Source: Tunturiibacter empetritectus (GTDB lineage Bacteria; Acidobacteriota; Terriglobia; Terriglobales; Acidobacteriaceae). From it: 64,000 bases of DNA. The first letter of the stretch is position 1; each line of letters starts with the position of its first letter. The stretch spans positions 62,001-126,000 of the forward strand of contig NZ_JACHDZ010000001.1 in assembly GCF_014201375.1 (NCBI RefSeq), given 5' to 3'. Under the pieces are notes generated by a model. That model saw only the letters and a program-made list of their open reading frames with translations. It was not told the DNA's origin and searched no databases. Of this stretch, positions 16,175 to 24,320 are shown piece by piece. The position numbers were made by a program, and so were the translations under genes.

Positions 16175-17374
16175 TTAGCTTTTAGCAGAGAGGCCACTCT
16201 CCGCGTCGAACTGAGGGTTGACGTAGTCCCACTCTTCGGGATCCTCCAATCCGACTCTGATGGAGTCCTGTTTGAAGCCGTGGTGATCGAGCAGATCCAT
16301 CATCAGTCTTAGAAGCGAAGGATTTTTTGTGACGAAGTCGATTCCGGGCACCGGGGTAACAGGGCCTCGGGTGAGGCCGGCGAGAAATTGCATCAGTTCA
16401 CTTGTGGTTTGCAGCTTATCGGGATAGGTGGCGTAGTCGGTTGAGGCAGGAAGCTCCTGAATGATGATCGTCCTGGCGGTTCCGTCGACGATACATTCCA
16501 CTGGCGTCCATACCTTGCTGAAGCTAAGGTGCCCGAGCAGAACGTGGAAGTCTGCGTTGAGCTGCTCCATTTCTTTCGCGTGGTCGGCTTTTATCTTGTC
16601 CAGAAGCCTGTTTCTCTCGGGACTGTCGAAGGGCAGTTTGTAGAGTGGGAAGAATGCTTTGAGGTCGCGCTCGGCAATTTCGTAGAGGTTGCGGCAGAAG
16701 TCGGCACGCTGGCTGATCGCGGTGACGACGAGAGCTTTGTGGTTGTCCGGCACGATCCTCTCCTCGATAGTGAACGCGGAGACAAAACGGATGTAGGGCT
16801 GGGTAGGAAAGGTCTTTGCGAGAGCTAGGCACATGGTCTGTAGAAAGCCCTGCTTTGCGGCATCGCTGTCGCTAATGAGTGCGATCTTCTGCACGGAGAG
16901 AGGGCGCCACTGTGTCCGGCTTTTCTGGTTTGCATTTTGAACGATCTGCTGATCGATATGGACGGTAAAGTTTCCCATCACGACGCCGGGAGATTGATCT
17001 CCCAGGGTGGTGACGCCACCCATTTTCACTTTTTCGATGGGCGCTGCGGGGCCGGTTGGCGCGGACGAGCCATAGTCTCCGCCGACAAACCCTGGGGAAC
17101 CTGACCCCGCGGTGCGGATGTCGCCTATGGTCACGCTGCGGGATCTCCGGGCGGCGCTTCTGCTGACCAGGATGACGATAACCGCAGCAAGAAAAAGCCC
17201 GGCCGCAGCGATGCCGCCCCTGGTGAACTCCTGGCCGAAGATGGTGAACGCTACGTCGTTGCCGACGTGCTTCAGCGCCAGCACCGCACCTACGATAGCC
17301 AGCAGCGCAGCGATGAGGTATGCCCCAATAAGGGTCAGACGCCCATGATCCGATCTGTCCGGGTTTCCAGTCAT
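16175..17374 (-). CDS. membrane-anchored hypothetical protein with large cytoplasmic domain
   Basis: About 399 residues from the ATG at 17374, chosen because GAGCGAGGGA precedes it; an upstream TTG-type start would add 22 residues. Two transmembrane helices (about 12-34 and 54-72) are followed by Arg-rich sequence, a Gly-rich repetitive strand region (GDIRTAGSGSPGFVGGDYG, GDQSPGVVMGNFTVHI), and a 230-residue soluble domain beginning RPLSVQKIALISDSDAAKQGFL. I do not recognise the soluble domain. The middle resembles a short stacked-beta (GDxSPG) repeat. No neighbour suggests a pathway. Confidence 0.6.
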   Translation of the reverse strand: MTGNPDRSDHGRLTLIGAYLIAALLAIVGAVLALKHVGNDVAFTIFGQEFTRGGIAAAGLFLAAVIVILVSRSAARRSRSVTIGDIRTAGSGSPGFVGGDYGSSAPTGPAAPIEKVKMGGVTTLGDQSPGVVMGNFTVHIDQQIVQNANQKSRTQWRPLSVQKIALISDSDAAKQGFLQTMCLALAKTFPTQPYIRFVSAFTIEERIVPDNHKALVVTAISQRADFCRNLYEIAERDLKAFFPLYKLPFDSPERNRLLDKIKADHAKEMEQLNADFHVLLGHLSFSKVWTPVECIVDGTARTIIIQELPASTDYATYPDKLQTTSELMQFLAGLTRGPVTPVPGIDFVTKNPSLLRLMMDLLDHHGFKQDSIRVGLEDPEEWDYVNPQFDAESGLSAKS

Positions 17375-17531
17375 ATCTGACGGTCCCTCGCTCTTGTGGA
17401 AGATATTGGGAATGGTGTCAGGTGAAAGGAAAATTGGCAAATGCTTTTTTTTGAGGCCGCAGGTAAATTTGCAGTCTTTCGGGCACTACGGGAACGCATC
17501 CAAGGGCTCGGTGCCTGCTGGGAGAAGGCAG

Positions 17532-17559
17532 TTATTCCCGGATGATTTTGACGACGGCT
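17532..17559 (-). pseudogene. displaced RNase H gene end, echo A
   Basis: On the minus strand this encodes LAVVKIIRE-stop, against DGVFVKIIRE-stop at the true gene end. About 27 bases align with a few mismatches. It is the farther and more decayed of two echoes. Confidence 0.65.
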
Positions 17560-17721
17560 AGGTCTCAATACATGATTGAAGGATCAGAGATTCAGAAAAT
17601 CAAGTCAGCTGGACTTTGGCACGCGTTTGATGACCTGGGAGAGTTTAATCAAGCTGTTACCCATTGAATAACCAGCCATGGCTCGCCTAATGATGCGAAT
17701 CCCAAGTCAAACTGAGGACCG

Positions 17722-17761
17722 TTACTCGCGGATGATTTTTACGAAGACTCCGTCGCGGAGG
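17722..17761 (-). pseudogene. displaced RNase H gene end, echo B
   Basis: On the minus strand this encodes RDGVFVKIIRE-stop. It matches 18243-18282 of the RNase H gene with 36-37 of 40 bases identical, in the same orientation. The osmC gene lies between the two copies. Confidence 0.9.
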
Positions 17762-17811
17762 ATTTTCAGGCTCTTATCGACTGACGCGATGAATCCAGAA
17801 AGGAACGACCC

Positions 17812-18240
17812 ATGTTTGCCAAAACGGTTTGGAAAAAGGGGATGGAGTTTGAGGGGCACTCCGAAAGTGGCCATCATGTCGCCTTCGACGCTGGAGCTGC
17901 GCACGCCAACGGCCCTACCCCCATGGAGGCGGTTCTGATGGCCCTTTGCGCCTGCACGTCTGTCGACGTCGTGTCGATCCTCGAAAAGAAGCGCGAACCC
18001 CTGACCAGCCTTACTGTGTCTGCAACCGCTGAACAGGCCGCTGCGCCGCCCCGGGTGTTTACAAGGATCATGCTGACTTACCGGATTGGCGGTGCTGTCT
18101 CAAAGAAGGCTGCCGAAGACGCTGTTGAACTCTCGAAGAATAAGTACTGTTCGGTCTCGAAGATGCTGGAAAAGGCCGCCCAGATCGACTTCAGGATCGA
18201 ATACGCGAACGACTCCAGCGTGGACGTCTCGAGGAAATAG
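17812..18240 (+). CDS. OsmC/Ohr-family redox protein
   Basis: A 142-residue OsmC-fold protein. The two conserved redox cysteines are present: Cys48 in LCACTSVDVV and Cys113 in KYCSVSKML, both typical of the OsmC/YhfA branch that reduces organic peroxides or acts on persulfides as a domain-swapped dimer. An AAAGGAA ribosome site is eight bases before the ATG. The gene is opposite to, and ends two bases from, the RNase H gene, with the RNase H gene end repeated on its other side, so it looks like a single-gene insert. The exact substrate is not predictable. Confidence 0.9.
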   Translation: MFAKTVWKKGMEFEGHSESGHHVAFDAGAAHANGPTPMEAVLMALCACTSVDVVSILEKKREPLTSLTVSATAEQAAAPPRVFTRIMLTYRIGGAVSKKAAEDAVELSKNKYCSVSKMLEKAAQIDFRIEYANDSSVDVSRK

Positions 18241-18242
18241 GG

Positions 18243-18926
18243 TTATTCGCGGATGATTTTTACGAAGACGCCGTCGGGGAGGGTGGCGTTGCCGAGGATG
18301 TGGACGACGCCGTCCTTGGTGAAGCCGCGGAGCATGGTGTCGGCTTTGGCGTAGGGGTTGGGTGGGGCTTCGGATTTGTCGGGATATGGGTTGGCTTTGG
18401 GTGGGGCGGCGGGCGGGCTGGAGGTGCCGGCTCCGGCTGGGGTGTGGCGCATTCCGCGGTCCATGGCTTCGTTGGCTAGGCGGTCGGCGTCTTTGTTTTT
18501 GTGGCGTAGGGCGTGGGAGATCTCGAAGGCTTCGAGTTTGGCGATGCGGTTTCGGGCCTCCTGCCAGAGAGGTTTGAGGTCGGGGGAGTTGACCTTGTAC
18601 TTGCCCTGGATCTGTTTGACCATCAGCTCGGAGTCGGAGACGACGCGGAGGCGGGGGTGGTGGTGATCGAGGGCGTATTGCAGGCAGCCGAGGAGACCGG
18701 AGTACTCGGCGTAGTTGTTGGTGCGGAGGCCGAGGAATTCGGAGAGCTCGGCGAGGACGTTGCCGTGGTCGTCCTGGATGAGAGCGCCGTAGCCGGAGGG
18801 GCCGGGGTTGCCGCGGGCTCCGCCGTCGCAGTGGGCGTTGATCCAGGCGGTCTTTTTCGGGGCAGGTGGATTGGGGGTGGGGGCTTCGGAGAAGAGGCTG
18901 GGAGCGGTGGTCGGGCGGGGAGGCAT
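18243..18926 (-). CDS. RNase HI-like protein with C-terminal extension
   Basis: A 227-residue protein. Residues 25-160 are an RNase H fold with the full acidic set: Asp34 in CDGGARGNPGP, Glu74 in NNYAEYSG, Asp98 in VVSDSELMV, and Asp146/148 in HKNKDADRLAN. This version (YGALIQDDHGNVLAELSE, LMVKQIQGKYKV) is the RnhA/YpdQ-like branch that cleaves RNA in RNA/DNA hybrids. A Pro-rich linker leads to a 35-residue tail ending GVFVKIIRE. That tail is the part echoed twice downstream. A Pro-rich leader precedes the catalytic domain. Confidence 0.9.
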   Translation of the reverse strand: MPPRPTTAPSLFSEAPTPNPPAPKKTAWINAHCDGGARGNPGPSGYGALIQDDHGNVLAELSEFLGLRTNNYAEYSGLLGCLQYALDHHHPRLRVVSDSELMVKQIQGKYKVNSPDLKPLWQEARNRIAKLEAFEISHALRHKNKDADRLANEAMDRGMRHTPAGAGTSSPPAAPPKANPYPDKSEAPPNPYAKADTMLRGFTKDGVVHILGNATLPDGVFVKIIRE

Positions 18927-19056
18927 TGGGTGAGTTTACCGGATGGTGGGCTCGGGTGAGTTCGGCGGCGTGGATGGATAGGTGGTTCGAACTGGTGGGT
19001 AAATGCGAAATGCGGGGGGCTCTCCACTACGGAGGCAAAGTGCGCCGCCTCCGGTC

Positions 19057-19160
19057 GAGATGACGAGCATTTTTTGGAGATGACGGGTGTTTGTCGGGAT
19101 GAGGAGCATTTTTGTGGATAACGAGTATTTGTGGATATGACGAGTATTTGTGGAGATGGC
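19057..19160. repeat. imperfect tandem repeat, about five units of 17-20 bp
   Basis: Units are variants of GAGATGACGAGTATTTGTG, shortening from about 20 to 17 bases along the array. They lie between the RNase H gene and the sigma factor gene. Confidence 0.75.
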
Positions 19161-19261
19161 GATGCTATTGCGGTCTCGGTGGGGGGCTGCCCCTTTTGTG
19201 GTAGCTCAGGATGCTCACCTTTTGGAAGTTCGGGGGTCTATCGGGGTGTAGTTCGATTTCC

Positions 19262-19275
19262 TGACTCCGGAGTCA
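19262..19275. promoter_or_regulatory. perfect 14-bp palindrome before the sigma gene
   Basis: TGACTCCGGAGTCA is its own reverse complement and ends five bases before the proposed ATG at 19281, overlapping the GGAG ribosome site. It could be an operator or an mRNA stem that masks the ribosome site. Confidence 0.4.
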
Positions 19276-19280
19276 GAACG

Positions 19281-20072
19281 ATGAATGCAGAGGCTGCTGG
19301 GTTGAATCCTGGCGGGGAGTTGTCTTCTCCGCTCGCTGTGGGGCTCCGAAAACGGCACGTCAGCCCGTTTGCCACGGGATTATTAGGGGTAACAGCGGTA
19401 GAATCGTTGCCAGCGATGGCAAAGGCAGCGGCTCAACCAGGAACCCGAAACGGCGGCAAGCTGACGCAGGCGCAGCTGGACGCGCGGGCACAGCAGCGGA
19501 CCGAAGACGACGAACTGATTCGCGAGGCTCAGAAGGGCCAGCGAACGGCGTTCGACGCTCTGGTGCGGCGATATGACCAGTCTGTGCTTCGGCTGGCGCT
19601 GCATATGCTCGGCAATGAGCAGGATGCGCAGGATGTCCACCAGGAGGCCTTCATCAAGGCGTATCGCCACCTGGGGAACTTCCGGTTCGAGTGCAGCTTT
19701 TATACGTGGCTTTACCGGATTGTTACGAACCTTTGCCTGGACCAGCTGCGGCGGCGAAAGAGCCGCAGGGAAGATCCGGCGACGGTGTTGGATGCCAGTG
19801 GCGATGAGATGGACCTGATGGCCAATATCACCGACGACCGGGCGATGGCGAATCCGGGACGGGAGTTGGACCGCAAGGTGATGAGTGAGCGGATCGGCGA
19901 GGCTTTGAGCAAGCTGACGCCGCGGGAGCGAACGGTCTTCGAGCTGAAGCACTATCAGGGGCTGAAGCTGCGGACGATTGGGGAGATGTTGAGTACGACG
20001 GAAGAGACGGCTAAGAATACGCTGTTCCGGGCCACGCGAAAGCTGCGGGCTAATCTGGCGGAGCTGCGATAG
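19281..20072 (+). CDS. ECF RNA polymerase sigma factor (SigE-like)
   Basis: Sigma-70 family factor with region 2 (RTAFDALVRRYDQSVLRLALHMLGNEQDAQDVHQEAFIKAYRHL, then FYTWLYRIVTNLCLDQLRRRKSR) and region 4 (ALSKLTPRERTVFELKHYQGLKLRTIGEMLSTTEETAKNTLFRATRKLR); regions 1 and 3 are absent, as in ECF factors. The start is uncertain: the ATG at 19281 has GGAG at good spacing, while an ATG at 19416 (MAKAAAQPG) gives the more usual length of about 218. It is followed by its likely anti-sigma factor and a PDZ protein on the same strand, so it probably governs an envelope-stress response. Confidence 0.9.
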   Translation: MNAEAAGLNPGGELSSPLAVGLRKRHVSPFATGLLGVTAVESLPAMAKAAAQPGTRNGGKLTQAQLDARAQQRTEDDELIREAQKGQRTAFDALVRRYDQSVLRLALHMLGNEQDAQDVHQEAFIKAYRHLGNFRFECSFYTWLYRIVTNLCLDQLRRRKSRREDPATVLDASGDEMDLMANITDDRAMANPGRELDRKVMSERIGEALSKLTPRERTVFELKHYQGLKLRTIGEMLSTTEETAKNTLFRATRKLRANLAELR

Positions 20073-20171
20073 CGGAGAGTTGTGAGTGCAGGCGAGTTGG
20101 GGATGATTTTATAAGGGCGCACTTAGAGCCCACAAAACAAAGCAAAATTTGAGGCTGGTTGAGGTAGGACA

Positions 20172-21158
20172 ATGAAGTGTGAGAGCGCAAGAGACTGTAT
20201 AGTTTTGTTGAACTACGGCGAGCTGCCCGACGAGCTGGCTGGGGGATTGGAACAACATCTGACCGAGTGCGAGGGTTGCCGCGCGGAGCTGGAGGCGTTC
20301 CGGACGTTCGAAGAGCGGTTGGCGTTGCTGCCCGTGCTGGAGCCTTCGCCGAATCTTCTGGCGCAATCGCGGATGCGGCTTGATGACGAGCTGGACATGA
20401 TTCCGCCGCATGGGTTTCTTACTCAACTAAGGACACATTTTTATCGTTGGCTGGGGCATGTGCGAGGTGCTCCGGCGCTGGCGACGCTGCTGCTGGGAGT
20501 GGGTTTCCTGGGAGGAAACTTTACGCTGCGCTATCAGGTGGCACATGCTCCGAAGCCTCAGAAGCCGGTGATTGTCACGGGTCCGGATGAAGGCGTGGAT
20601 AAAGGCGTGATCGCCAATGTGACCGGGATCGTGCAGACGCCGAACTCGGAGCTGGTACAGGTGAAGTACAACAGGGTCGTTCCTGAGACGATGGAAGGAT
20701 CGCTGGACAGTCCGGAGATTCGGAATCTGTTGATGGTGGGGACACGTGCTGCCGGCGTGGATGGCGCCGATACAGTACGGAAGGATTCGGTTGCGTTGCT
20801 GACGAGCGAATGCAAGTCCGGTCATGCGTGCCAGCCAACCGCCGTAGACGGGAAAGAGATTCGCAATGCGCTGATGGTGTCGCTGCGATATGACCATGAT
20901 GCCGGCGTTCGAATGACGGCGCTCGAGGGTTTACAGCGTTTTGTGGGACAGGATCAGCATGTGCGCGATGCGGTGCTCGAAGCCGTGATGCATGATTCGG
21001 ATGCGCAGGTTCGGAAGACCGCGATTGGGTTGCTGGAGCCGGTGCAGTCGGACTCGAGTGTGCGGCAGGTGCTGCGAACGGTTTCTACGCAGGACGCAAA
21101 TCCGTATATTCGGACGGCATCGTATAACGCGCTGCAAAGCTCCGCAGATATTCAGTAG
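20172..21158 (+). CDS. membrane anti-sigma factor with zinc finger and HEAT repeats
   Basis: A 328-residue protein. Residues 1-45 form a zf-HC2-type anti-sigma zinc finger (Cys3, His29-x3-Cys33-x2-Cys36 in QHLTECEGCRAEL). One transmembrane helix follows (GAPALATLLLGVGFLGGNF, about 95-113). The outside part ends in HEAT-like helical repeats (IRNALMVSLRYDHDAGVRMTALEGL, VRDAVLEAVMHDSDAQVRKTAIGLL). It should bind the upstream ECF sigma factor in the cytoplasm and sense something in the periplasm through the HEAT part. The start has GAGGTAGG upstream. Zinc-finger plus HEAT is an uncommon layout. Confidence 0.85.
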   Translation: MKCESARDCIVLLNYGELPDELAGGLEQHLTECEGCRAELEAFRTFEERLALLPVLEPSPNLLAQSRMRLDDELDMIPPHGFLTQLRTHFYRWLGHVRGAPALATLLLGVGFLGGNFTLRYQVAHAPKPQKPVIVTGPDEGVDKGVIANVTGIVQTPNSELVQVKYNRVVPETMEGSLDSPEIRNLLMVGTRAAGVDGADTVRKDSVALLTSECKSGHACQPTAVDGKEIRNALMVSLRYDHDAGVRMTALEGLQRFVGQDQHVRDAVLEAVMHDSDAQVRKTAIGLLEPVQSDSSVRQVLRTVSTQDANPYIRTASYNALQSSADIQ

Positions 21159-21220
21159 ACAGGGCAGGATAAGTGCGCTCGGTTGCCGGGCGTGAGTGCA
21201 GTGCGGATGAGGGTAGGCCG

Positions 21221-22219
21221 ATGAAATACCGCAGGTCGCTGGGGATAGTGGCGGGGGTTGTGGCGCTGACGGCTGTCCTGCCTGGCGGGCAGAGTTTGCT
21301 GGCGGCGCAGGGTCTGCCTTTCTGGTCTGCGGGCACAGTGCTCGAAGGGGCGATGGGGGGCGGCTCGCACAAGTACGCGGTGCAGGGATATCTCGGGGTG
21401 GAGGCACGCGACGTGAGCGACGATCAGGCTGGTTCGCTGCGGATGAAAGAGGCGCGTGGGGCGGAGATTGTGAGTCTGGATCATGATGGACCGGCCTGCA
21501 AGGCAGGGATGCGGATGCATGACGTGATCCTGCAGATGAACGGCCAGGCGATTGACGGCCAGGAGCAGTTGAAGCGGATGTTGCGCGATCAGCCCGTGGG
21601 GCGGACGGTGAGCTTCGTGGTCAGCCGCGATGGGCAGACGATGACGATGACCATGCAGATGGCGGATCGGCGAACGGTCGGGCAGCAGGCCTGGGACCAG
21701 CACTACACGGTTCCGGCTCCGGGGGATGGGCCTTCGGGGTCTGTGCGGGGCGGCAATAGTTTTATGGGCGCCTCGACGTCGTCCGGCACGGCAACGACTC
21801 CCAAGGGGCATCGCGAGATGCTGGCGATGAATATGATTCTGAGTTCGTCTTACACGGGCGCTCAGCTTGAGGTGATGGGACCGCAGTTGGCGGGTTTTTT
21901 TGGCGCGGAGGGTGGAGCGGGGCTGCTGGTGCGGAGCGTGGACAGCAACAGTCCGGCGGAGCAGGCAGGTCTGAGGGCAGGAGATGTGGTGGTGCGGGTT
22001 AACTCGATCGCGGTTTCAAGTGGAACCGACTGGACCAAGACGATCCACGACAACAGGGGGCGGCCGGTGCCGGTGGTGGTGATTCGCGACAAGCAGGAGC
22101 AGACGCTGACGCTGACGCCGGATACCAAAAAGCGCTCGTGTGTGATTCCAGGGTTTGGGCTGGAGGAGTTTTTTGGCGAGACGGGCCAATATACTCGCGA
22201 ACTGTTGGCCAAATTGTAG
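21221..22219 (+). CDS. periplasmic protein with two PDZ domains
   Basis: About 332 residues from the ATG at 21221, chosen over an upstream GTG because GAGGGTAGG precedes it and a signal-type helix (SLGIVAGVVALTAVLPGGQSLLA) follows directly. Two PDZ domains are visible: residues 55-145 (GYLGVEARDVSDDQAGSLRM, GPACKAGMRMHDVILQMNGQAI) and residues 210-305 (AGLLVRSVDSNSPAEQAGLRAGDVVVRVNSIAV). There is no protease domain, so it should act as a binding or adaptor protein, perhaps presenting damaged envelope proteins. It sits 62 bases after the anti-sigma gene. Confidence 0.85.
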   Translation: MKYRRSLGIVAGVVALTAVLPGGQSLLAAQGLPFWSAGTVLEGAMGGGSHKYAVQGYLGVEARDVSDDQAGSLRMKEARGAEIVSLDHDGPACKAGMRMHDVILQMNGQAIDGQEQLKRMLRDQPVGRTVSFVVSRDGQTMTMTMQMADRRTVGQQAWDQHYTVPAPGDGPSGSVRGGNSFMGASTSSGTATTPKGHREMLAMNMILSSSYTGAQLEVMGPQLAGFFGAEGGAGLLVRSVDSNSPAEQAGLRAGDVVVRVNSIAVSSGTDWTKTIHDNRGRPVPVVVIRDKQEQTLTLTPDTKKRSCVIPGFGLEEFFGETGQYTRELLAKL

Positions 22220-22374
22220 GGTGAGGTGGGTTTGGAAGACTCGGCGGATTTTTTTAGCAGAACTCTATTTGGGTAATAAGACGCGATAGTTTTTGGTGTT
22301 TTCTTGGGGATTTGCCGGTTATCGGGTTGGCGAAGAAGGAGATCGGCGCGCACTTCGATATACTTGAAAGTGAT

Positions 22375-23439
22375 ATGTCTTCTGCTCCTACAACTGCCGT
22401 GGTGAATGGCAGCCGTCCGATGACTGCCAGGCGCCGCTGGAAGGCAGTGACGCGAAAGCTGCGTGAGTTGGGTTCGATCGGTTCGGCGGTGATGTCGACC
22501 GGGCATCCGTACATGGCGCACATTGTGCCGATGCGGCGATGCAACCTGGCGTGCACCTACTGCAATGAGTACGACGACCACTCGGAGCCGGTGCCGCTGG
22601 AGGAGATGCTGCGACGCATCGATCATCTGGGGCGGCTGGGGACTTCGGTGATTACGATCTCGGGCGGCGAGCCGCTGCTGCATCCTGAGCTGGATCAGAT
22701 TATTGCGCGGATCAGGCAGACGGGCGCGATTGCCGGGATGATCACGAACGGATATCTGCTGATGCCGGACCGGATTGAGAGGCTGAATAAGGCCGGGCTC
22801 GATCATATGCAGATCTCGATCGATAACGTGATGCCGGATGAGGTCTCGAAGAAGAGTCTGAAGGTGCTGGACAAGAAGCTGCAGATGCTGGCCGAGCACG
22901 CGGACTTTCATGTGAATATCAACTCCGTGGTTGGCGGCGGAATTGCGAATCCAAATGACGCGCTGACGGTGAGTGAGCGGGCGCTGGCGCTGGGGTTCAG
23001 CTCGACGATTGGGATCATTCACGATGGCAGCGGGCAGTTGAAGCCGTTGGGCGAGGCGGAGCGCACGGTCTGGGACAAGGTGCGGAACCTGACCCGGCGG
23101 AGCTACTCGCGGTTCAACCACTTCCAGGAGGCGATCGCCAACGGGAAGACGAATGATTGGCGTTGCCGGGCGGGCGGGCGATATCTGTATATCTGCGAGA
23201 ACGGGTTGGTGCACTATTGCAGCCAGCAGCGCGGATATCCGGCGGTGCCGCTGGCGCACTATAAGACTGCCGATGTGAAGCGGGAGTTTTTGACGGAGAA
23301 GAGTTGCGCGCCGAGCTGCACGATTAGTTGCGTGCACCAAGTGAGCTACATCGACCACTGGCGCGCTCCGCAGACCTCCTCGGTGACGCCGGGCGCATCG
23401 GGGCATGGGGCTGACGCGGAGCTGGTACAGATTCGTTGA
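22375..23439 (+). CDS. radical SAM protein with C-terminal cysteine cluster
   Basis: About 354 residues. The radical SAM motif is Cys-x3-Cys-x2-Cys in CNLACTYCNEY, followed by the SAM-binding GGEPLL and later TNGYLL, DHMQISID strands of the barrel. The C-terminal third carries further cysteines (WRCRAGG, YICENG, HYCSQQ, SCAPSCTISC) like SPASM or twitch iron-sulfur extensions, suggesting a second cluster. Such enzymes modify peptides, lipids or cofactors; the substrate is unknown, though the nearest memory is acidobacterial SPASM-like and hopanoid HpnH-like proteins. The start at 22375 is chosen for family fit; an earlier GTG-type start at 22312 is open. Confidence 0.85.
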   Translation: MSSAPTTAVVNGSRPMTARRRWKAVTRKLRELGSIGSAVMSTGHPYMAHIVPMRRCNLACTYCNEYDDHSEPVPLEEMLRRIDHLGRLGTSVITISGGEPLLHPELDQIIARIRQTGAIAGMITNGYLLMPDRIERLNKAGLDHMQISIDNVMPDEVSKKSLKVLDKKLQMLAEHADFHVNINSVVGGGIANPNDALTVSERALALGFSSTIGIIHDGSGQLKPLGEAERTVWDKVRNLTRRSYSRFNHFQEAIANGKTNDWRCRAGGRYLYICENGLVHYCSQQRGYPAVPLAHYKTADVKREFLTEKSCAPSCTISCVHQVSYIDHWRAPQTSSVTPGASGHGADAELVQIR

Positions 23440-23523
23440 TTGGGCGGGTGGAGTTGTTGGTGAGGCTGTAATCAGCGACGCACGGGAATTGCCCTCGTGC
23501 GCGAATTGGCGGATGCTGTTGGG

Positions 23524-24273
23524 ATGATGTTTCTGAGTAATTTTCTGCGGCCACGGGTGGGTAAAGCTCTTTTGGTTTTAGTTTTGACGGCTGGAGTTTG
23601 CGTTCCTTCTGGTGGGCAGACAGGCGCGGGAACGCAGCGGACTCTGGACAAAGCGACCGCCATGATGTCGACTTCCCCTGACGCGGCGCAGGACGTGACG
23701 CAGCGTCCTACGAGTACTCCTTACTCTGGTGACCTTTCCATCTTTGAGTATCCGGATCGGGATAAGAAGCTGCAGATTGATCGTGTGATGGATCTGCTTG
23801 GAATTGTCGCGGGGAAGAATGTGGCGGATATCGGTGCCGGCTCTGGGTGGTTTACGGTGCGTGCGTCGCGCAGGGTGGGGCCTACAGGCGCGGTGATCGC
23901 GGAGGATATTAATCCGTTGGCGATCGAATACATCGGCAAGAGAGCGTTGAAGGAAGATCTGTCGAATGTGCGGACGGTGCTGGGCAGCCCGGACGATCCG
24001 CGGCTACCCTCGGGCAGCGTGGACGCGGTGCTGATGCTGAAGGTCTATCACGAGATCGCGCACCCTGTGCCGACGATGAAGGTGCTGCAAAAGGCTTTGC
24101 GGCCGGGGGCTAAGGTGGGGATCATCGACCGCAACGGCAATGGATCGGACCATGGATTGAACCACGATGTTGTGGTGAAAGAGATGGGTCAAGCTGGGTA
24201 CAAGCTGGTTGGGACGTACGATTTTACCAAGGCGGACGGGCAGGACTACTTCCTGATCTTTCAGGTTCGGTGA
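23524..24273 (+). CDS. exported SAM-dependent methyltransferase
   Basis: About 249 residues. An N-terminal hydrophobic signal (FLSNFLRPRVGKALLVLVLTAGVCVPSGG) precedes a class I methyltransferase domain with motif I VADIGAGSGWFTV, the acidic residue in VIAEDINP, and motif IV LPSGSVDAVLMLKVYHEI. The fold needs SAM, which is normally cytoplasmic, so an exported member is odd but common in acidobacteria and some proteobacteria; the leader may be a membrane anchor. The substrate is unknown. Two consecutive ATGs (23524, 23527) could start it. It follows the radical SAM gene by 85 bases on the same strand. Confidence 0.82.
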   Translation: MMFLSNFLRPRVGKALLVLVLTAGVCVPSGGQTGAGTQRTLDKATAMMSTSPDAAQDVTQRPTSTPYSGDLSIFEYPDRDKKLQIDRVMDLLGIVAGKNVADIGAGSGWFTVRASRRVGPTGAVIAEDINPLAIEYIGKRALKEDLSNVRTVLGSPDDPRLPSGSVDAVLMLKVYHEIAHPVPTMKVLQKALRPGAKVGIIDRNGNGSDHGLNHDVVVKEMGQAGYKLVGTYDFTKADGQDYFLIFQVR

Positions 24274-24320
24274 GACGGCCAGAGTCGGTGAAGCGCCGTG
24301 ACCGGGGAGGCGGGTGCGGG

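Larger units (their letters stand above)
17375..17811. other. gene-free stretch holding two RNase H gene-end echoes
   Basis: A 437-base region containing two displaced copies of the RNase H gene 3' end (listed separately). A tiny frame at 17572-17667 (31 codons, starting MIEGSEIQKIKSAG) is present but has no strong support as a gene. The rest has no recognised feature. Confidence 0.5.
18927..19280. other. gene-free stretch upstream of the ECF sigma gene
   Basis: A 354-base region with a decayed tandem repeat (19057-19160) and a 14-bp palindrome at 19262-19275. A longer frame reaching back to 19131 is open but passes through the repeat and lacks a ribosome site, so I treat it as noncoding. 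Confidence 0.5.

Noticed and set aside
17572-17667. 31-codon frame between RNase H echoes
   Set aside because: No ribosome site, no similarity I recognise, and length within chance for this sequence.
17532-18282. Integron attC interpretation of the RNase H gene-end repeats
   Set aside because: The repeats lack paired RYYYAAC / GTTRRRY boxes and dyad symmetry, and no integron integrase is present.
19131-19280. Upstream extension of the ECF sigma gene
   Set aside because: It runs through a degenerate tandem repeat, has no ribosome site and adds no sigma-family sequence.
21862-23406. 514-codon frame opposite the PDZ and radical SAM genes
   Set aside because: Arg/His-rich shadow frame spanning two clear genes and the gap between them.
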